64,000 bases of DNA, from assembly GCA_016861165.1 (NCBI GenBank), contig BOKV01000020.1, forward strand, positions 28,235-92,234, given 5' to 3'. A model generated the notes under the pieces. That model searched no databases and had not been told where the DNA came from. It saw nothing but the letters and a program-made list of their open reading frames with translations. Positions 1 through 8,694 of the stretch are shown here, one piece after another. Both the position numbers and the translations under genes were made by a program. Position 1 is the first letter of the stretch. Each line of letters begins with the position of its first letter. The stretch comes from Alphaproteobacteria bacterium. GTDB taxonomy: Bacteria; Pseudomonadota; Alphaproteobacteria; Rhizobiales; Rhizobiaceae.

Positions 1-37
1 CCCGGGCAGCTACGTGAAGGTGACGACGCAGTAGCCG

Positions 38-1228
38 TCAGGCGACCCAGGCGCCGTCGCGCGCGACCACGCGGCCGGCGAACAGCACCAGCCGGCGCCG
101 CGGGTGCTGGCCGATCGCCTCGGGGATCGTTTCCGCCGGCAGGGTGAAGAGCGTCGCGGGCTTGCCCGCGTCGATACCGTGCTCGGGGATGCCGAGCGCA
201 CGTGCGCCATCGCCGCTCACCATGTCGAACAGGTCGTGCAGCAGCGGGTCGGTGCGCCAGTCGATGCGCCAGTCGATGATCGCGGCGCGCTCGAGCATAT
301 CGGCGGTGCCGTAGGGACTCCAGGTGTCGCGCACGTCGTCGTTGCCGCAGAACACCTGCACGCCCGCCTCGCGCAGCACGCCGAGCGGCGGCAGGGTCGC
401 ACCGCCTGCGCCGTGCGTGACCAGCGACACCCCCGCGTCGGCCATCATCGCCGCGGCCGCCTTCTGCCTGCTCTCGGCGACGCCGCCGAGGCAGAAGCCG
501 TGGCTGATCGTCACCTGTCCCTGCATGCCGTGTGCGCGGACGCGGGCGCAGATCTCCTGCAGGCTGAACAGCCCCATCTCGGCCGGCTCGTGCAGGTGGA
601 TGTCGACGCCTTTGCCGTGACGCTCCGCGATCGCGAAGATCGCGTCGAGCTGACCCTTGGGGTCACGGTCGATCTCGCAGGGATCGATGCCGCCGACGAG
701 ATCCGCGCCCGCGCGCATCGCGTCGTCGAGCAGTGCCGCGGTGCCGGGCACGCGCATCACGCCGGCCTGCGGGAACGCGACCACCTGCACCGTGCAGGCA
801 TGCGCGTGTGCTGCCTTCGCCGCGAGCACGCCCTCGAGCGCGGCGAGCCCGAACTCCGGCCGGATGTCCGCGTGCGTGCGGATCTGCGCGGTGCCGTGGG
901 CCACGCAGCGCCGGATGAGTTCGCCCGCGCGCTCGGCGGTGCCAAGCGGCAGGGCGGGCAGCACGCGCGCGTCGGTCTCGATCCGGCTCATGCGGTAGGG
1001 CTCGGCCGCATGCGGCCACCACGGGAGGCCGAACAGCGTCTTGTCGAGATGCATGTGCCCGTCGGTCAGGCCCGGCAGCACCAGGTCGCCGGCGAGGTCG
1101 ATCGTGGTTGCCGCGGGCGGTGGCGTATCCGCGCCGATCCCGACGATGCGGCCGACCTCGATCGCAATGAAGGCGCCTGCGCGGCCATCGGCGAGCCGCG
1201 CATTGGTCAGTACGGTGTCGTACGGCAT
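38..1228 (-). CDS. Amidohydrolase, cytosine-deaminase (CodA)-like
   Basis: A 396-residue metal-dependent hydrolase of the amidohydrolase superfamily, expected to hydrolyse a cyclic amide or deaminate a ring substrate in the cytoplasm. The N-terminal metal site reads GHMHLDK (H58, H60). The other ligand positions follow the cytosine-deaminase order: HLHE (H211, E214), SHGF (H243) and GNDDVRD (D297). Length is close to CodA (about 425 residues). The ATG follows a GGGGCAGGGG stretch and lies 12 bp behind the lipoprotein gene, so it is probably the last gene of a three-gene operon with the carbonic anhydrase. A 12-bp tandem duplication gives IDWRIDWR near residue 323. The substrate cannot be fixed: cytosine, creatinine-like or triazine-type rings are all possible. 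Confidence 0.85.
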   Translation of the reverse strand: MPYDTVLTNARLADGRAGAFIAIEVGRIVGIGADTPPPAATTIDLAGDLVLPGLTDGHMHLDKTLFGLPWWPHAAEPYRMSRIETDARVLPALPLGTAERAGELIRRCVAHGTAQIRTHADIRPEFGLAALEGVLAAKAAHAHACTVQVVAFPQAGVMRVPGTAALLDDAMRAGADLVGGIDPCEIDRDPKGQLDAIFAIAERHGKGVDIHLHEPAEMGLFSLQEICARVRAHGMQGQVTISHGFCLGGVAESRQKAAAAMMADAGVSLVTHGAGGATLPPLGVLREAGVQVFCGNDDVRDTWSPYGTADMLERAAIIDWRIDWRTDPLLHDLFDMVSGDGARALGIPEHGIDAGKPATLFTLPAETIPEAIGQHPRRRLVLFAGRVVARDGAWVA

Positions 1229-1240
1229 CCCCTGCCCCCG

Positions 1241-1777
1241 CTACTGGTTGCGCATCCGCTCCTGCGTGACGGCGCGCTGGAGTTCCCGCAGCGCGCGCAC
1301 GCCCTGACCCGGCAGCGCGTAGCGTTGCAGCCGGTCGCGCGCGGTCTCGGGTTGCAGCGCCGCCGGCGGGACCAGGGCGGCGCGCGCACCCGGCTCGTCA
1401 CCGCGGCGCAGCGCATGGGAGGCCGCCCAGAGCGCATCGACCACCTGCTGCGCGGTCGCCTCCGAGGCGAGGCCGGCGGCGGCGCGCACGACGGGCCGCG
1501 CCTCGCGCATCAGTCGGCCTGCCCACTGGTCGGACATCCGCGCCGCCTCGACCGTCGCGATCTCGTAGAGCAGCAGCGCGTGCGCGGCGTTCGCGGGCTG
1601 GTCCTGCAGCTCGTCGTGGCGTTCGACCAGCATGTGGTGCGCCGTCTCGGCGGCCTGGAACAGCGGTTCGGCGGTGCCCGGCAGTGCGCCGGGGGGGATC
1701 TGCACAGTCTCCACGGGGCCTCCGTCGCAGGCGGCGAGCGCGAGGGTACCGGCGAGCGCGCTCCGGCGCAGGATCAT
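1241..1777 (-). CDS. Small predicted lipoprotein, unknown function
   Basis: A 178-residue protein I do not recognise as a named family. It begins MILRRSALAGTLALAACDGG: a positively charged start, a short hydrophobic stretch and a lipobox-like LAAC, so it is probably exported and lipidated at the cysteine near residue 17. Asp at +2 would suggest inner-membrane retention by the E. coli rule. The mature part is helical and alanine/arginine rich, with no cysteines or obvious catalytic motif. Its ATG overlaps the stop of the gamma-carbonic anhydrase (ATGA), indicating translational coupling. The amidohydrolase follows 12 bp later, so all three are likely co-transcribed. Confidence 0.6.
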   Translation of the reverse strand: MILRRSALAGTLALAACDGGPVETVQIPPGALPGTAEPLFQAAETAHHMLVERHDELQDQPANAAHALLLYEIATVEAARMSDQWAGRLMREARPVVRAAAGLASEATAQQVVDALWAASHALRRGDEPGARAALVPPAALQPETARDRLQRYALPGQGVRALRELQRAVTQERMRNQ

Positions 1778-2325
1778 TCCGCTGCGCGGGAGAGCGCGCG
1801 CGCGCGGTATTCGCGGCGGTACTCGGCGGCCAGGCCCGCGTAGTGCGGCGCGGTCTGCTCGAAGAACCGGTCGCCCGGCTTGTCGAGCTTGCGCATGAAC
1901 TGCGCCGGTGCGCCGGCCCAGAGCTCGCCCGGCGGGATCACCTTGTTGGGCGTGAGCACGGAGCCGGCGGCGAGCATGCCGCCCTCCTCGATCACCGCGC
2001 CGTCGAGCACGATCGCGCCCATGCCGACGAAGGCGCGGTTCTTCAGCGTGCAGGCGTGGATGATCGCCATGTGCCCGACCGTGACGTCGTCGCCGATGAT
2101 GCAGGGATGCGTCTCGCGGTTCACGTGGATCAGCGTGCAGTCCTGGATGTTGGTGCGCGCGCCGATGCGGACGCTGTTCACGTCGCCGCGGAGGACGCAG
2201 TGGAACCAGATGCCGGTGCCCTCGCCGATGTGGACGTCACCGATCACGGCGGCGGTGGGCGCGATCCAGGCCGTGTCGTGGATCGTCGGCATGATGCCGC
2301 GGAAGGGGAAGATGGGGCCGTGCAT
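1774..2325 (-). CDS. Gamma-carbonic anhydrase family protein
   Basis: A 183-residue left-handed beta-helix protein built from hexapeptide repeats (for example IGDVHI, IGARTN, IGDDVT, VGMGAI). It belongs to the gamma-carbonic anhydrase/PaaY-like family, which forms trimers with zinc bound by three histidines. Candidate ligands lie in the segment IHVNRETHPCIIGDDVTVGH and the following IIHAC. I chose the ATG at 2325: a GAGGAG sits 7 bases upstream, while the ATG at 2331 would leave almost no spacing. A longer open frame upstream is arginine/proline-rich noise. True hydratase activity is not assured in this family; some members act with acyl-CoA enzymes or have unknown substrates. First gene of the operon with the lipoprotein and amidohydrolase. 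Confidence 0.85.
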   Translation of the reverse strand: MHGPIFPFRGIMPTIHDTAWIAPTAAVIGDVHIGEGTGIWFHCVLRGDVNSVRIGARTNIQDCTLIHVNRETHPCIIGDDVTVGHMAIIHACTLKNRAFVGMGAIVLDGAVIEEGGMLAAGSVLTPNKVIPPGELWAGAPAQFMRKLDKPGDRFFEQTAPHYAGLAAEYRREYRARALSRAAE

Positions 2326-2411
2326 CGGCATGCTCCTCAGCGTGCAGGGGGCCGCGCCGGTCCCCCGACAGTCCTGTACCGGTCCGGTGACCGTAGCCGG
2401 AACCCGGCGGC

Positions 2412-2802
2412 GTGTCGCGCCGGGCAGGCATGCAGGGCTGCCCTGCCGCCCGACCGTCCGAAGCTCGCGCGGCGTCGCCCCCGGACGAGATCGCGCTGGT
2501 CGAGAGCGGCAGTCGCGGCCTGCCGGCACTCCTCGAGTCGGTCGCGCTTGCGCCAAGGGATCGGGTGTTCGTGGCGTGGGGCGAGTGGGGTGGCTCCCTT
2601 GCCACGCTCGCCGGTCCCGACGGCATCTCGGTCGAGCCCGTGCCGACCGACGATCGGGGCAACCTCGATCTCGGCGCCGCGCGTGCGACGGCGGATCGCC
2701 GGGTGCGCCTGGTCCTGCTCACATGGTGCCCGGCGACCGACGGCACGGCGACTCCGGCCGCCGAAGTCGGGCTGCTCGCCCGGGAGACCGGCGCGACCTG
2801 GT
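2412..2802 (+). pseudogene. Fragment of class V aminotransferase (PLP fold), truncated
   Basis: Residues encoded from about 2478 to 2800 read like the middle of a class V aminotransferase/isopenicillin-N-epimerase-type protein: DEIALVESGSRG, then RVFVAWGEWGGSLATLAG, VEPVPTDDRGNLDL and RLVLLTWCPATDGTATPAAE, ending at LLARETGA. In intact relatives this is followed by the LxDAxQ strand and later the PLP-binding lysine. Here the sequence departs into unrelated arginine-rich residues (TWSGGAWRPRPDAG) and stops at 2963, and the normal N-terminal part is also missing. About 110 of some 380-400 residues remain, so it cannot bind PLP covalently. It points toward, and ends next to, an equally truncated MFS gene on the opposite strand. 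Confidence 0.6.
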
Positions 2803-2857
2803 CGGGCGGTGCCTGGCGGCCGCGCCCGGATGCAGGCCGTTTCGAGACCGGCAAGGT

Positions 2858-3247
2858 CTACCAGGGCGCACCCCCCATGCCGAGGACGGTGAGGACGCCG
2901 ACGGTGAGACGCAGCATCGCCGGCGTGTCAGCGAGCGGGGCGGCGGCAAGGTCGAGGGCGTAGAGGAGCCCGCCGACGGCGGCGACCGGGGCCGCGCCGC
3001 GGCGATCCACGACGATGCCGGCGAGCGGGCTGGCCGACTCCCCAGGCGATGTTCTGGATCGCGACGGCCAGGGCGAACACCTCCGGCCCCAGCCCCGTGC
3101 CTCCGAGAGCGGTGCGGTGAACAGTCCGAACGTGCCGCGCCGGCCGAAGCTGAGCAGCGACGGCGCGCAGCCGGCCGCAAGCGCGACGCCGAACGCGAAC
3201 GGGAGCATTTCGGCGCAGCCGGGCGACGCGGCGCGGTGCTTCGGCAT
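2858..3247 (-). pseudogene. MFS transporter remnant, frameshifted and truncated
   Basis: The start at 3247 is a genuine gene start: AGGAG, 6-base spacer, ATG, then MPKHRAASPGCAEMLPFAF. The frame continues through a first hydrophobic helix and RRGTFGLFTAPLSEARGWG, typical of the major facilitator superfamily N-terminus. Similarity then moves to a second frame (PEVFALAVAIQNIAWGVGQP, the usual ALAxQNxxWGxGQP motif) and returns to the first frame for AGIVVDRRGAAPVAAVGGLLYALDLA. Two compensating frameshifts within about 60 bp therefore disrupt it. It ends at 2858 after roughly four helices of the usual twelve. It cannot make a working transporter. The frameshifts could be base-call errors, but the truncation cannot. 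Confidence 0.65.
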
Positions 3248-3324
3248 CGTCTGCTCCTGCCAGCTTCTCCGGCGCGACGCTGGCACGACCGCACGATGCC
3301 CGCCATTCACCGGCGGGCATAACG

Positions 3325-3986
3325 ATGCGCGCGCGTCACGCACTGCGGGGGACACGCGCAGCCGCATCCTGCTCGCGGCGGAGGCGATCTTCGCGCGCAA
3401 CGGCGTGCGGGCGGGCAGCCTCGACCGCATCGCCGAGCGCGCGGGTGTCACCAAGCGCATGCTCTGCCATCACGTCCGCAGCAAGGACGACCTGATCGCG
3501 GCCTGCCTCGCCGAGGCGGGCCGCGCGACGGCGCGGCGCCGGCAAGCCTGGCAGGAGGACGCGCGCGGTTCCGTCGCCGCGTGGGCGCATCAGGTCCTGC
3601 ACGAGATCGGCGCGGCCGCGGCGAACCCGCGCTGGCGCGGCTGGGGCTTCCTCCGTGCGGCGATCGAGCTGGCCGAGCTGCCGGGCCTTCCCGCGCGCCG
3701 ACTGGCCGCGGCGTACAAGCGCGATCTCGAACGCCGGCTCGCCGATCAGCTTCGTGCGGAAGGCCTGCCGGAGCCGGAGGACCGGGCACGCTGCCCGATG
3801 CTCGTCCGCGACGGGGCGGCCATCCGGGTGATCGTCCACAGGGATGCGAGCCATGCCGCGGCCGCCCTGCCGCTGGTCGGACTCGTTCTCGATCCGCGCC
3901 AGCCGGTCCGGTCCGCAGCCGCGAGCTCGGCCGCTGCCGCAGCCGATGCATCGCCGGAACGGGCCGAATCGCCGGGGATCGCATGA
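3325..3986 (+). CDS. TetR/AcrR family regulator with apparent 5' frameshift
   Basis: From about 3351 the frame encodes DTRSRILLAAEAIFARNGVR...SLDRIAERAGVTKRMLCHHV, a clear TetR helix-turn-helix, followed by a helical ligand-binding half of about 150 residues. Total length is near 210, normal for TetR. No ATG, GTG or TTG lies in this frame close to the HTH. However, the ATG at 3325 in the neighbouring frame gives MRARHALRG and would join it perfectly if the GGGGG run at 3347-3351 had one more G. This is either a sequencing/assembly indel or a real inactivating mutation. The C-terminal tail is Ala/Ser-rich. It is divergent from the MFS remnant, which it probably once regulated as a local efflux repressor. 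Confidence 0.7.
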
Positions 3987-4075
3987 CTGCACACCAACCG
4001 TGCCGGTCGGCCGCCCGCGGCGTGATCCGGGGGCGGTCGTGCAGCCCCCGACCGCCGCGGTCGCCGGCGCTGCCG

Positions 4076-5932
4076 TCACCTCCGCCGGAGCGCGCCGACG
4101 TCGCGAACGGCCCCGCGAGCCGCGCTGGTCGTCATCGCCGCATAGGCGCGCAGCGCGGCGGAGACATGCCGCCTGCGCGGCAGGGCGGGCTGCCACGCGG
4201 CATCGCCGCGCGCATCCATCGCCGCCCGGCGCCGCGCCAGCTCCGCATCCGGCACCGCGAGACGGATGGACCGGGCCGGGATGTCGATCTCGATACTGTC
4301 CCCGTCCTCGACCAGCCCGATCGTTCCGCCCTCGGCCGCTTCCGGCGAGACATGCCCGATCGAGAGCCCGGAGGATCCGCCGGAGAACCGGCCGTCGGTC
4401 ACCAGCGCGCAGAGCGTGCCGAGGCCTTTCGACTTCAGGTAGCTGGTCGGGTAGAGCATCTCCTGCATGCCCGGTCCGCCGCGCGGCCCCTCGTGGCGCA
4501 CGACCACGACGTCGCCCGGCTGCACCGCGCCGCCCAGGATCCCCTCGACCGCGGCATCCTGGCTCTCGAACACGCGGGCCGGGCCGGCGAAGCGGAGGAT
4601 GCTCGCATCCACACCTGCGGTCTTCACGATGCAGCCGTCCTCGGCGAGGTTGCCGCTCAGCACCGCAAGGCCGCCGTCGGCGGAGAACGCGTGCGCCGCG
4701 GCGCGGATCACGCCGGCCTCGCGGTCGAGATCCAGCGTGTCCCAGCGCTCGTCCTGGCCGAACGCCTCGGTGGTCCGCACGCCGCCCGGCGCGGCGCGGA
4801 AGAAGCGCCGTGCCGTGTCGTCCGCGCTGCGCCGCACGTCCCATTGCCGCAGCGTCTCGGCAAGCGTCGGCGCGTCCACCCGGCTGACCGAGGTGTCGAG
4901 CAGCCCGGCCCGATCGAGTTCCCCCAGGATGCCGATCACGCCGCCGGCGCGGTGGACGTCCTCGACATGCACATCGGCGACCGCCGGCGCCACCTTGCAG
5001 AGGACCGGCACGCGACGCGACAGCCGGTCGATGTCCGCCATCGTGAAGTCGACCTGCCCCTCCTGCGCGGCAGCCAGCAGATGCAGGACGGTATTGGTGG
5101 AACCGCCCATCGCGATGTCGAGGGTCATCGCGTTCTCGAAGGAGGCGCGGCCGGCGATGCTCCGCGGCAGCACCGACATGTCGTCCCTCTCATAGTGCTG
5201 GCGCGTGATCTCGACGATCCGGCGCCCTGCCTCGAGAAACAGACATCGGCGGTCGGCATGCGTGGCGACCACCGTGCCGTTGCCCGGCAGCGCCAGGCCC
5301 AGCGCCTCGGTGAGGCAGTTCATCGAGTTCGCCGTGAACATGCCGGAGCAGGAGCCGCAGGTCGGGCAGGCGGAGCGCTCGATGACCTGCACCTCGGCGT
5401 CCGTCATCGCGGTGTCGGCCGCGGCGACCATCGCATCGATCAGATCGACCGCCCGCTCCCGGCCGCGATGGACGACCTTGCCGGCCTCCATCGGTCCGCC
5501 CGAGACGAAGATCGTCGGCAGGTTCAGCCGCATCGCGGCCATCAGCATGCCGGGCGTGATCTTGTCGCAGTTGGAGATGCAGACCAGCGCGTCGGCGCAA
5601 TGGGCGTTCACCATGTACTCGACGCTGTCGGCGATCAGCTCGCGCGACGGCAGGCTGTAGAGCATGCCGTCATGGCCCATTGCGATCCCGTCATCGACGG
5701 CGATGGTGTTGAACTCCTTTGCCACACTTCCGGCCGCCGCGATCTCGCGCGCGACCAGCTGCCCCAGATCCTTCAGGTGGACGTGGCCGGGCACGAACTG
5801 CGTGAAGGAGTTGGCGATCGCGATGATCGGCTTGCCGAAATCCTCGTCGCGCATGCCCGTCGCACGCCACAGCCCCCTGGCGCCGGCCATGTTGCGGCCG
5901 TGGGTCGTGGTACGGGAGCGGTACAGCGGCAT
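4076..5932 (-). CDS. ilvD: Dihydroxy-acid dehydratase
   Basis: A 618-residue protein, essentially the length of E. coli IlvD (616). It dehydrates 2,3-dihydroxy-isovalerate and 2,3-dihydroxy-3-methylvalerate to the 2-oxo acids, the third common step of valine and isoleucine synthesis, in the cytoplasm with an Fe-S cluster. Family signatures are complete: N-terminal [32 protein letters not shown] (C122) and [18 protein letters not shown] (C189, C192, C195), all consistent with cluster ligation. The C-terminal [20 protein letters not shown] segment is also typical. It is monocistronic as far as can be seen; the stretch upstream to the cold-shock gene is non-coding. Related sugar-acid dehydratases (EDD, AraC-type) share the fold, but these motifs match IlvD best. 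Confidence 0.95.
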   Translation of the reverse strand: MPLYRSRTTTHGRNMAGARGLWRATGMRDEDFGKPIIAIANSFTQFVPGHVHLKDLGQLVAREIAAAGSVAKEFNTIAVDDGIAMGHDGMLYSLPSRELIADSVEYMVNAHCADALVCISNCDKITPGMLMAAMRLNLPTIFVSGGPMEAGKVVHRGRERAVDLIDAMVAAADTAMTDAEVQVIERSACPTCGSCSGMFTANSMNCLTEALGLALPGNGTVVATHADRRCLFLEAGRRIVEITRQHYERDDMSVLPRSIAGRASFENAMTLDIAMGGSTNTVLHLLAAAQEGQVDFTMADIDRLSRRVPVLCKVAPAVADVHVEDVHRAGGVIGILGELDRAGLLDTSVSRVDAPTLAETLRQWDVRRSADDTARRFFRAAPGGVRTTEAFGQDERWDTLDLDREAGVIRAAAHAFSADGGLAVLSGNLAEDGCIVKTAGVDASILRFAGPARVFESQDAAVEGILGGAVQPGDVVVVRHEGPRGGPGMQEMLYPTSYLKSKGLGTLCALVTDGRFSGGSSGLSIGHVSPEAAEGGTIGLVEDGDSIEIDIPARSIRLAVPDAELARRRAAMDARGDAAWQPALPRRRHVSAALRAYAAMTTSAARGAVRDVGALRRR

Positions 5933-6476
5933 GATCGTTTCCTGGCTTGGCGTACGGCCGGTTCGGCCGCATGCGCGTTGTGTGGCGCTTCCCGCCCCCG
6001 ATCAAGCCCGACCGGGCTTCCGTGGGCAGGTCCGGATCTCCTTCGCCGGATGCCGCGCCCGGTCGATGAGAGCGCCGCGCCGGCACCCCGCCGGCGCGCC
6101 TGCCATCCGCGCCGTGGCCGCGAGAGCGCATATCGACGATCGACGGCGAACGCCGCCTCGTGCCGCCGCTGCGCGGCGCATCGGGCGTTGCTCTCGGGTC
6201 GCTTCGCCCGTGACGGGATGACCGCGACGCGCGGGACGGCCGCCGCGATGCATCCTGGGCGCGACAGTCCCCGTCGCGCTGAAGGGCGGACAGTCCGGCG
6301 TCCAGGTGCTTGCGCTCGGTGCTCGACAGTCCCATATCCCACTCGTCAGTTGTCGATTGGTAGGCCTGCTCTCTCCAGCTCGTGGTCGAGTGTCGAGCCT
6401 AGTGTGCGTTCCTCTCGAAGCCTGATCCGCCACGTGATGTTGCGTCGGCGGCACATCGTCATAACGGAACACCGCC
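5933..6476. other. Non-coding stretch between ilvD and the cold-shock gene
   Basis: 544 bp without a convincing gene. Open frames on either strand here are arginine-rich shadows without ribosome-binding sites. It should contain the ilvD promoter on the left. On the right, in the more AT-rich part from about 6340, it should contain the promoter and 5' leader of the cold-shock gene. Long structured leaders are usual for cspA-type genes, but I could not define a conserved cold box or a leader peptide. Confidence 0.5.
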
Positions 6477-6683
6477 ATGCCCGTCGGCACAGTGAAATGG
6501 TTCAACCCGATCAAGGGGTTCGGCTTCATCCAGCCGGAAGACGGATCGAAGGATGTGTTCGTCCACATCTCCGATGTCCAGCGCGCCGGCCTCCAGGACC
6601 CGCGCGAGGGCGACAAGCTGGAGTACGATCTGCAGCGTGGCGACCAGGGCAAGACCTCGGCTGGAAATCTGAAGCGGGTCTGA
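6477..6683 (+). CDS. Cold-shock domain protein (CspA family)
   Basis: A 68-residue single cold-shock domain, a five-stranded OB-fold that binds single-stranded RNA/DNA and melts RNA secondary structure. It starts MPVGTVKWFNPIKGFGFIQP: the TVKWFN opening and the RNP1 motif KGFGFI are perfect, and RNP2 is VFVHI (residues 27-31). Length is normal for the family. Upstream is an AT-richer stretch that probably holds its promoter and leader, and directly downstream is a strong GC hairpin at 6690-6723. It appears monocistronic. Whether it is cold-induced or constitutive cannot be told from sequence. Confidence 0.93.
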   Translation: MPVGTVKWFNPIKGFGFIQPEDGSKDVFVHISDVQRAGLQDPREGDKLEYDLQRGDQGKTSAGNLKRV

Positions 6684-6991
6684 CCGGCAGGGCGGGGCGG
6701 ATCCTTGCCGATCAGCCCCGCCCCGCCCGGAGCGAGGTCGCGGCGCTGCATCGGTCGATCGCGAGGCGGGCGTGGCCTTGACCCATGTCACGACACCAGT
6801 CCACGAGATGCGAGCGCCAGTCTGCATGGAAGGCAGTGTCGGCATGGAAGGCGGTGACGCCTCGAGGCCGACGCCTGCCAAACCCAGCATCGGATGCCTG
6901 GGCCGCGACGACGCCGAGCGGGCGCAGTCATGGCGCCCCCGGGCAGGGCCCAGGCCGGTGTGACCAGGAACGGCCGGCGAGGAACACAGCC
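6684..6991. other. Intergenic stretch after the cold-shock gene
   Basis: 308 bp. It holds the hairpin at 6690-6723 and, near 6825-6856, an imperfect direct repeat of GGCATGGAAGGC(A/G)GTG. I see no gene: the open frame from 6772 has no ribosome-binding site and no recognisable sequence. Confidence 0.4.
6690..6723 (+). terminator. Strong hairpin behind the cold-shock gene
   Basis: GGGCGGGGC (6690-6698) pairs exactly with GCCCCGCCC (6715-6723). The stem continues past one mismatch through GATC/GATC to a six-base CTTGCC loop, giving about 13 base pairs seven bases after the stop codon. There is no T-run after it, so it is either a GC-type terminator or an mRNA-stabilising stem. Confidence 0.6.
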
Positions 6992-7249
6992 ATGCCACTC
7001 CACAGCTTCGCTGTCGGGCAGCGTGTCGAGTTTGCACCCAGCAGATCTGATGGTGATGCACCACCCGGCATCTACACGGTCGTTCGCCTGCTGCCGAACG
7101 ACTCCAACGACCGCGAGTACCGGGTCAAGAGTACCCGTGACGGCCATGAGCGCGTCGTCCGGGAAAGCCAGATCCGGCGCGAACCGGTGACGCAAAACAG
7201 CAAGGATCGCGCGGTCTTCGCCCGGATGACCGGCGTGCCGAAGCCATAG
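6992..7249 (+). CDS. Small conserved-looking protein, unknown function
   Basis: An 85-residue protein starting MPLHSFAVGQRVEFAPSR, with GAGGAA 8 bases upstream of the ATG. The N-terminal half (residues 1-50: VGQRVEF..., GIYTVVRLLPNDSNDREYRVKS) looks like a small beta-barrel of the SH3/KOW kind found in short alphaproteobacterial proteins. The remainder (HERVVRESQIRR) is basic and could bind nucleic acid. No signal peptide, membrane segment or cysteine. I recognise the general style from Acetobacteraceae/Rhodospirillales genomes but cannot name a family. It follows the cold-shock gene in the same direction but behind a strong hairpin, so co-transcription is doubtful. Confidence 0.6.
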   Translation: MPLHSFAVGQRVEFAPSRSDGDAPPGIYTVVRLLPNDSNDREYRVKSTRDGHERVVRESQIRREPVTQNSKDRAVFARMTGVPKP

Positions 7250-7496
7250 AGGCGTTTTCGCCTTCCGGGTGCGCGCCTGCAATCGCGGAGTGCTCCTGGC
7301 ATGTGACGATCGCCGCACGGAGGCATGATCCAACCGGGATGCCGCGCACCTGGTAGCCGACGCCGTGCGTGATGAGCAGGCCCGCAGGCAGACCGGTCCC
7401 GAGCGCCACGCAGTTCTTCGACCCCAGGCGCCTGGGACCGCGTGTCCGTCGCGGATATCGCGCCGTCACGCGATTCGTGTTCAGCCGGGCTTCCCC

Positions 7497-8066
7497 TCAG
7501 CGCAGCGTGAACCAGACCGCAGCGGCGACTGCGCCGATCGCAACCAGCGTAGAGCCAAGCGCCATGCCGAGCACGACACCATCCTCCTCCAGCTCGGCAA
7601 GGGCGATCAGATTGACGGCCAGGGCGGGAGGGACGTTGCTGAAGGGCAGCGGCGTGGCCAGCAGAACGCCGGCCAGCAGCAGGACGAGCGTGCCCGTGAG
7701 TCGCCTGGCTCGCCGCGAGGTCGCACTCCAGCGTGGCCGCATGATCCGCTCCATCAGGCGAAGCGTCGGCAGCGCGCGCCGGATCAGTATGGCCAGGCGC
7801 CGGGTGGGCAGACCGCGCGCCGCGATCCGGTCGGGGAACCTCGGAGTCGGTCTGCCACGGATCATCTGGGTCGCGGGGATGACAAGCAACAGCCCGGCAG
7901 CGATGTTGATCGCAGGAAGAAGAGCGAGCAGCCCAAGCAGCAGCAGGACAAGACCGAAGGAGCGGGGGCCGAGCCGCTCGACCAGCCAGCCAAGGCTGAC
8001 CACGTCCGCTGGTGCTTCGCCGAGGAGGCGCTCCAGGAGATCCGAGGTGGGCACGCGGCCGGTCAT
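7497..8066 (-). CDS. exoD: ExoD-family membrane protein (exopolysaccharide synthesis)
   Basis: A 189-residue protein of the ExoD family. It has the N-terminal cytoplasmic segment SDLLERLLGEAPADVVSLGWLVERLGPRSFGL and four predicted membrane helices in two pairs (roughly residues 38-65 and 120-185), with the conserved LALLPAINIAAGLLLVIPATQM between them. ExoD was named from Sinorhizobium meliloti mutants altered in exopolysaccharide production and alkaline tolerance. The biochemical role is not known. No exopolysaccharide genes are adjacent here. The only polysaccharide-type genes in the window are 49 kb away. It is divergent from the secreted-protein gene at 8308, with 241 bp between them. Confidence 0.85.
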   Translation of the reverse strand: MTGRVPTSDLLERLLGEAPADVVSLGWLVERLGPRSFGLVLLLLGLLALLPAINIAAGLLLVIPATQMIRGRPTPRFPDRIAARGLPTRRLAILIRRALPTLRLMERIMRPRWSATSRRARRLTGTLVLLLAGVLLATPLPFSNVPPALAVNLIALAELEEDGVVLGMALGSTLVAIGAVAAAVWFTLR

Positions 8067-8307
8067 GCGCGATCAGAATGCCACAGACCGACCGACCGCG
8101 GCACGTCGGAGGGCCGAAATGCATCCGCATCGATGCGACGCCGCCGCAGTGTCCGCGCGAGGGAGATAGGGTCCGTGCACCGCGATCCGCCGCTGTCACG
8201 GTGCGGCACGGCTCGCCGGCACGCTGCGATGCCGTCGGGGCCGGAGTGCGCTACAGTGTGGTTTGCGTCGGCGGACGCAGGCATCCGCGACAGGGAGAAG
8301 TCAGCCT

Positions 8308-8694
8308 ATGCGTCGACTGTTCTGCGCGGCCATGGTGCTCATGACGGTACTGATCCGACCGGCAACGGCCGAGGCTCCGTCGGACCTTCGCGGCATCTGG
8401 TCGCCCGATCTCGCCTGCGCCGAGGCCAGCCCGCGACATGTCATCGGTGCCGACACGCTCGAATGGCGTGATGGCAACCGGCAGGTTCTGCGGGCGAGCG
8501 TCGTGTTCATCATCCAGGCCGACCGGATCGGCGTCAGGATCGTGTCGGTGGAACCTGCGGGTGCGCCGCTGGCCGTCGGCGATGTCGTTCAGTATCGCCG
8601 CGTGCCGGGGGGGATCAGACCGCTGATCATCGAGCGCGGCGACACCATGACCGACATTGCCGACAAGCGGGTCTTCTACCGCTGTTCGCGCTGA
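8308..8694 (+). CDS. Predicted secreted protein, unknown function
   Basis: A 128-residue protein with a clear Sec signal: MRRLFCAAMVLMTVLIRPATAEA, cleavage probably after ATA. The start is supported by GGGAGAAG about 8 bases before the ATG. The mature part (about 107 residues) begins PSDLRGIWSPDLACAE and contains two cysteines (DLACAE and the C-terminal YRCSR) that could form a disulphide. The alternating hydrophobic pattern (VVFIIQADRIGVRIVSVE) suggests a small beta-rich periplasmic protein, possibly lipocalin-like. I do not recognise a family. Confidence 0.6.
   Translation: MRRLFCAAMVLMTVLIRPATAEAPSDLRGIWSPDLACAEASPRHVIGADTLEWRDGNRQVLRASVVFIIQADRIGVRIVSVEPAGAPLAVGDVVQYRRVPGGIRPLIIERGDTMTDIADKRVFYRCSR

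Noticed and set aside
104..1843. A long open frame (579 codons) on the + strand over the amidohydrolase and lipoprotein genes
   Set aside because: It is the antisense shadow of two real genes: Arg/His/Ala-rich, no ribosome-binding site and no family motif.
2237..2854. A reverse-strand frame with arginine-rich sequence before the carbonic anhydrase
   Set aside because: Shadow of the aminotransferase fragment; no start signal.
3581..6781. A 1066-codon + strand frame across TetR, ilvD and the cold-shock gene
   Set aside because: Overlaps three clear genes in other frames and has no recognisable protein.
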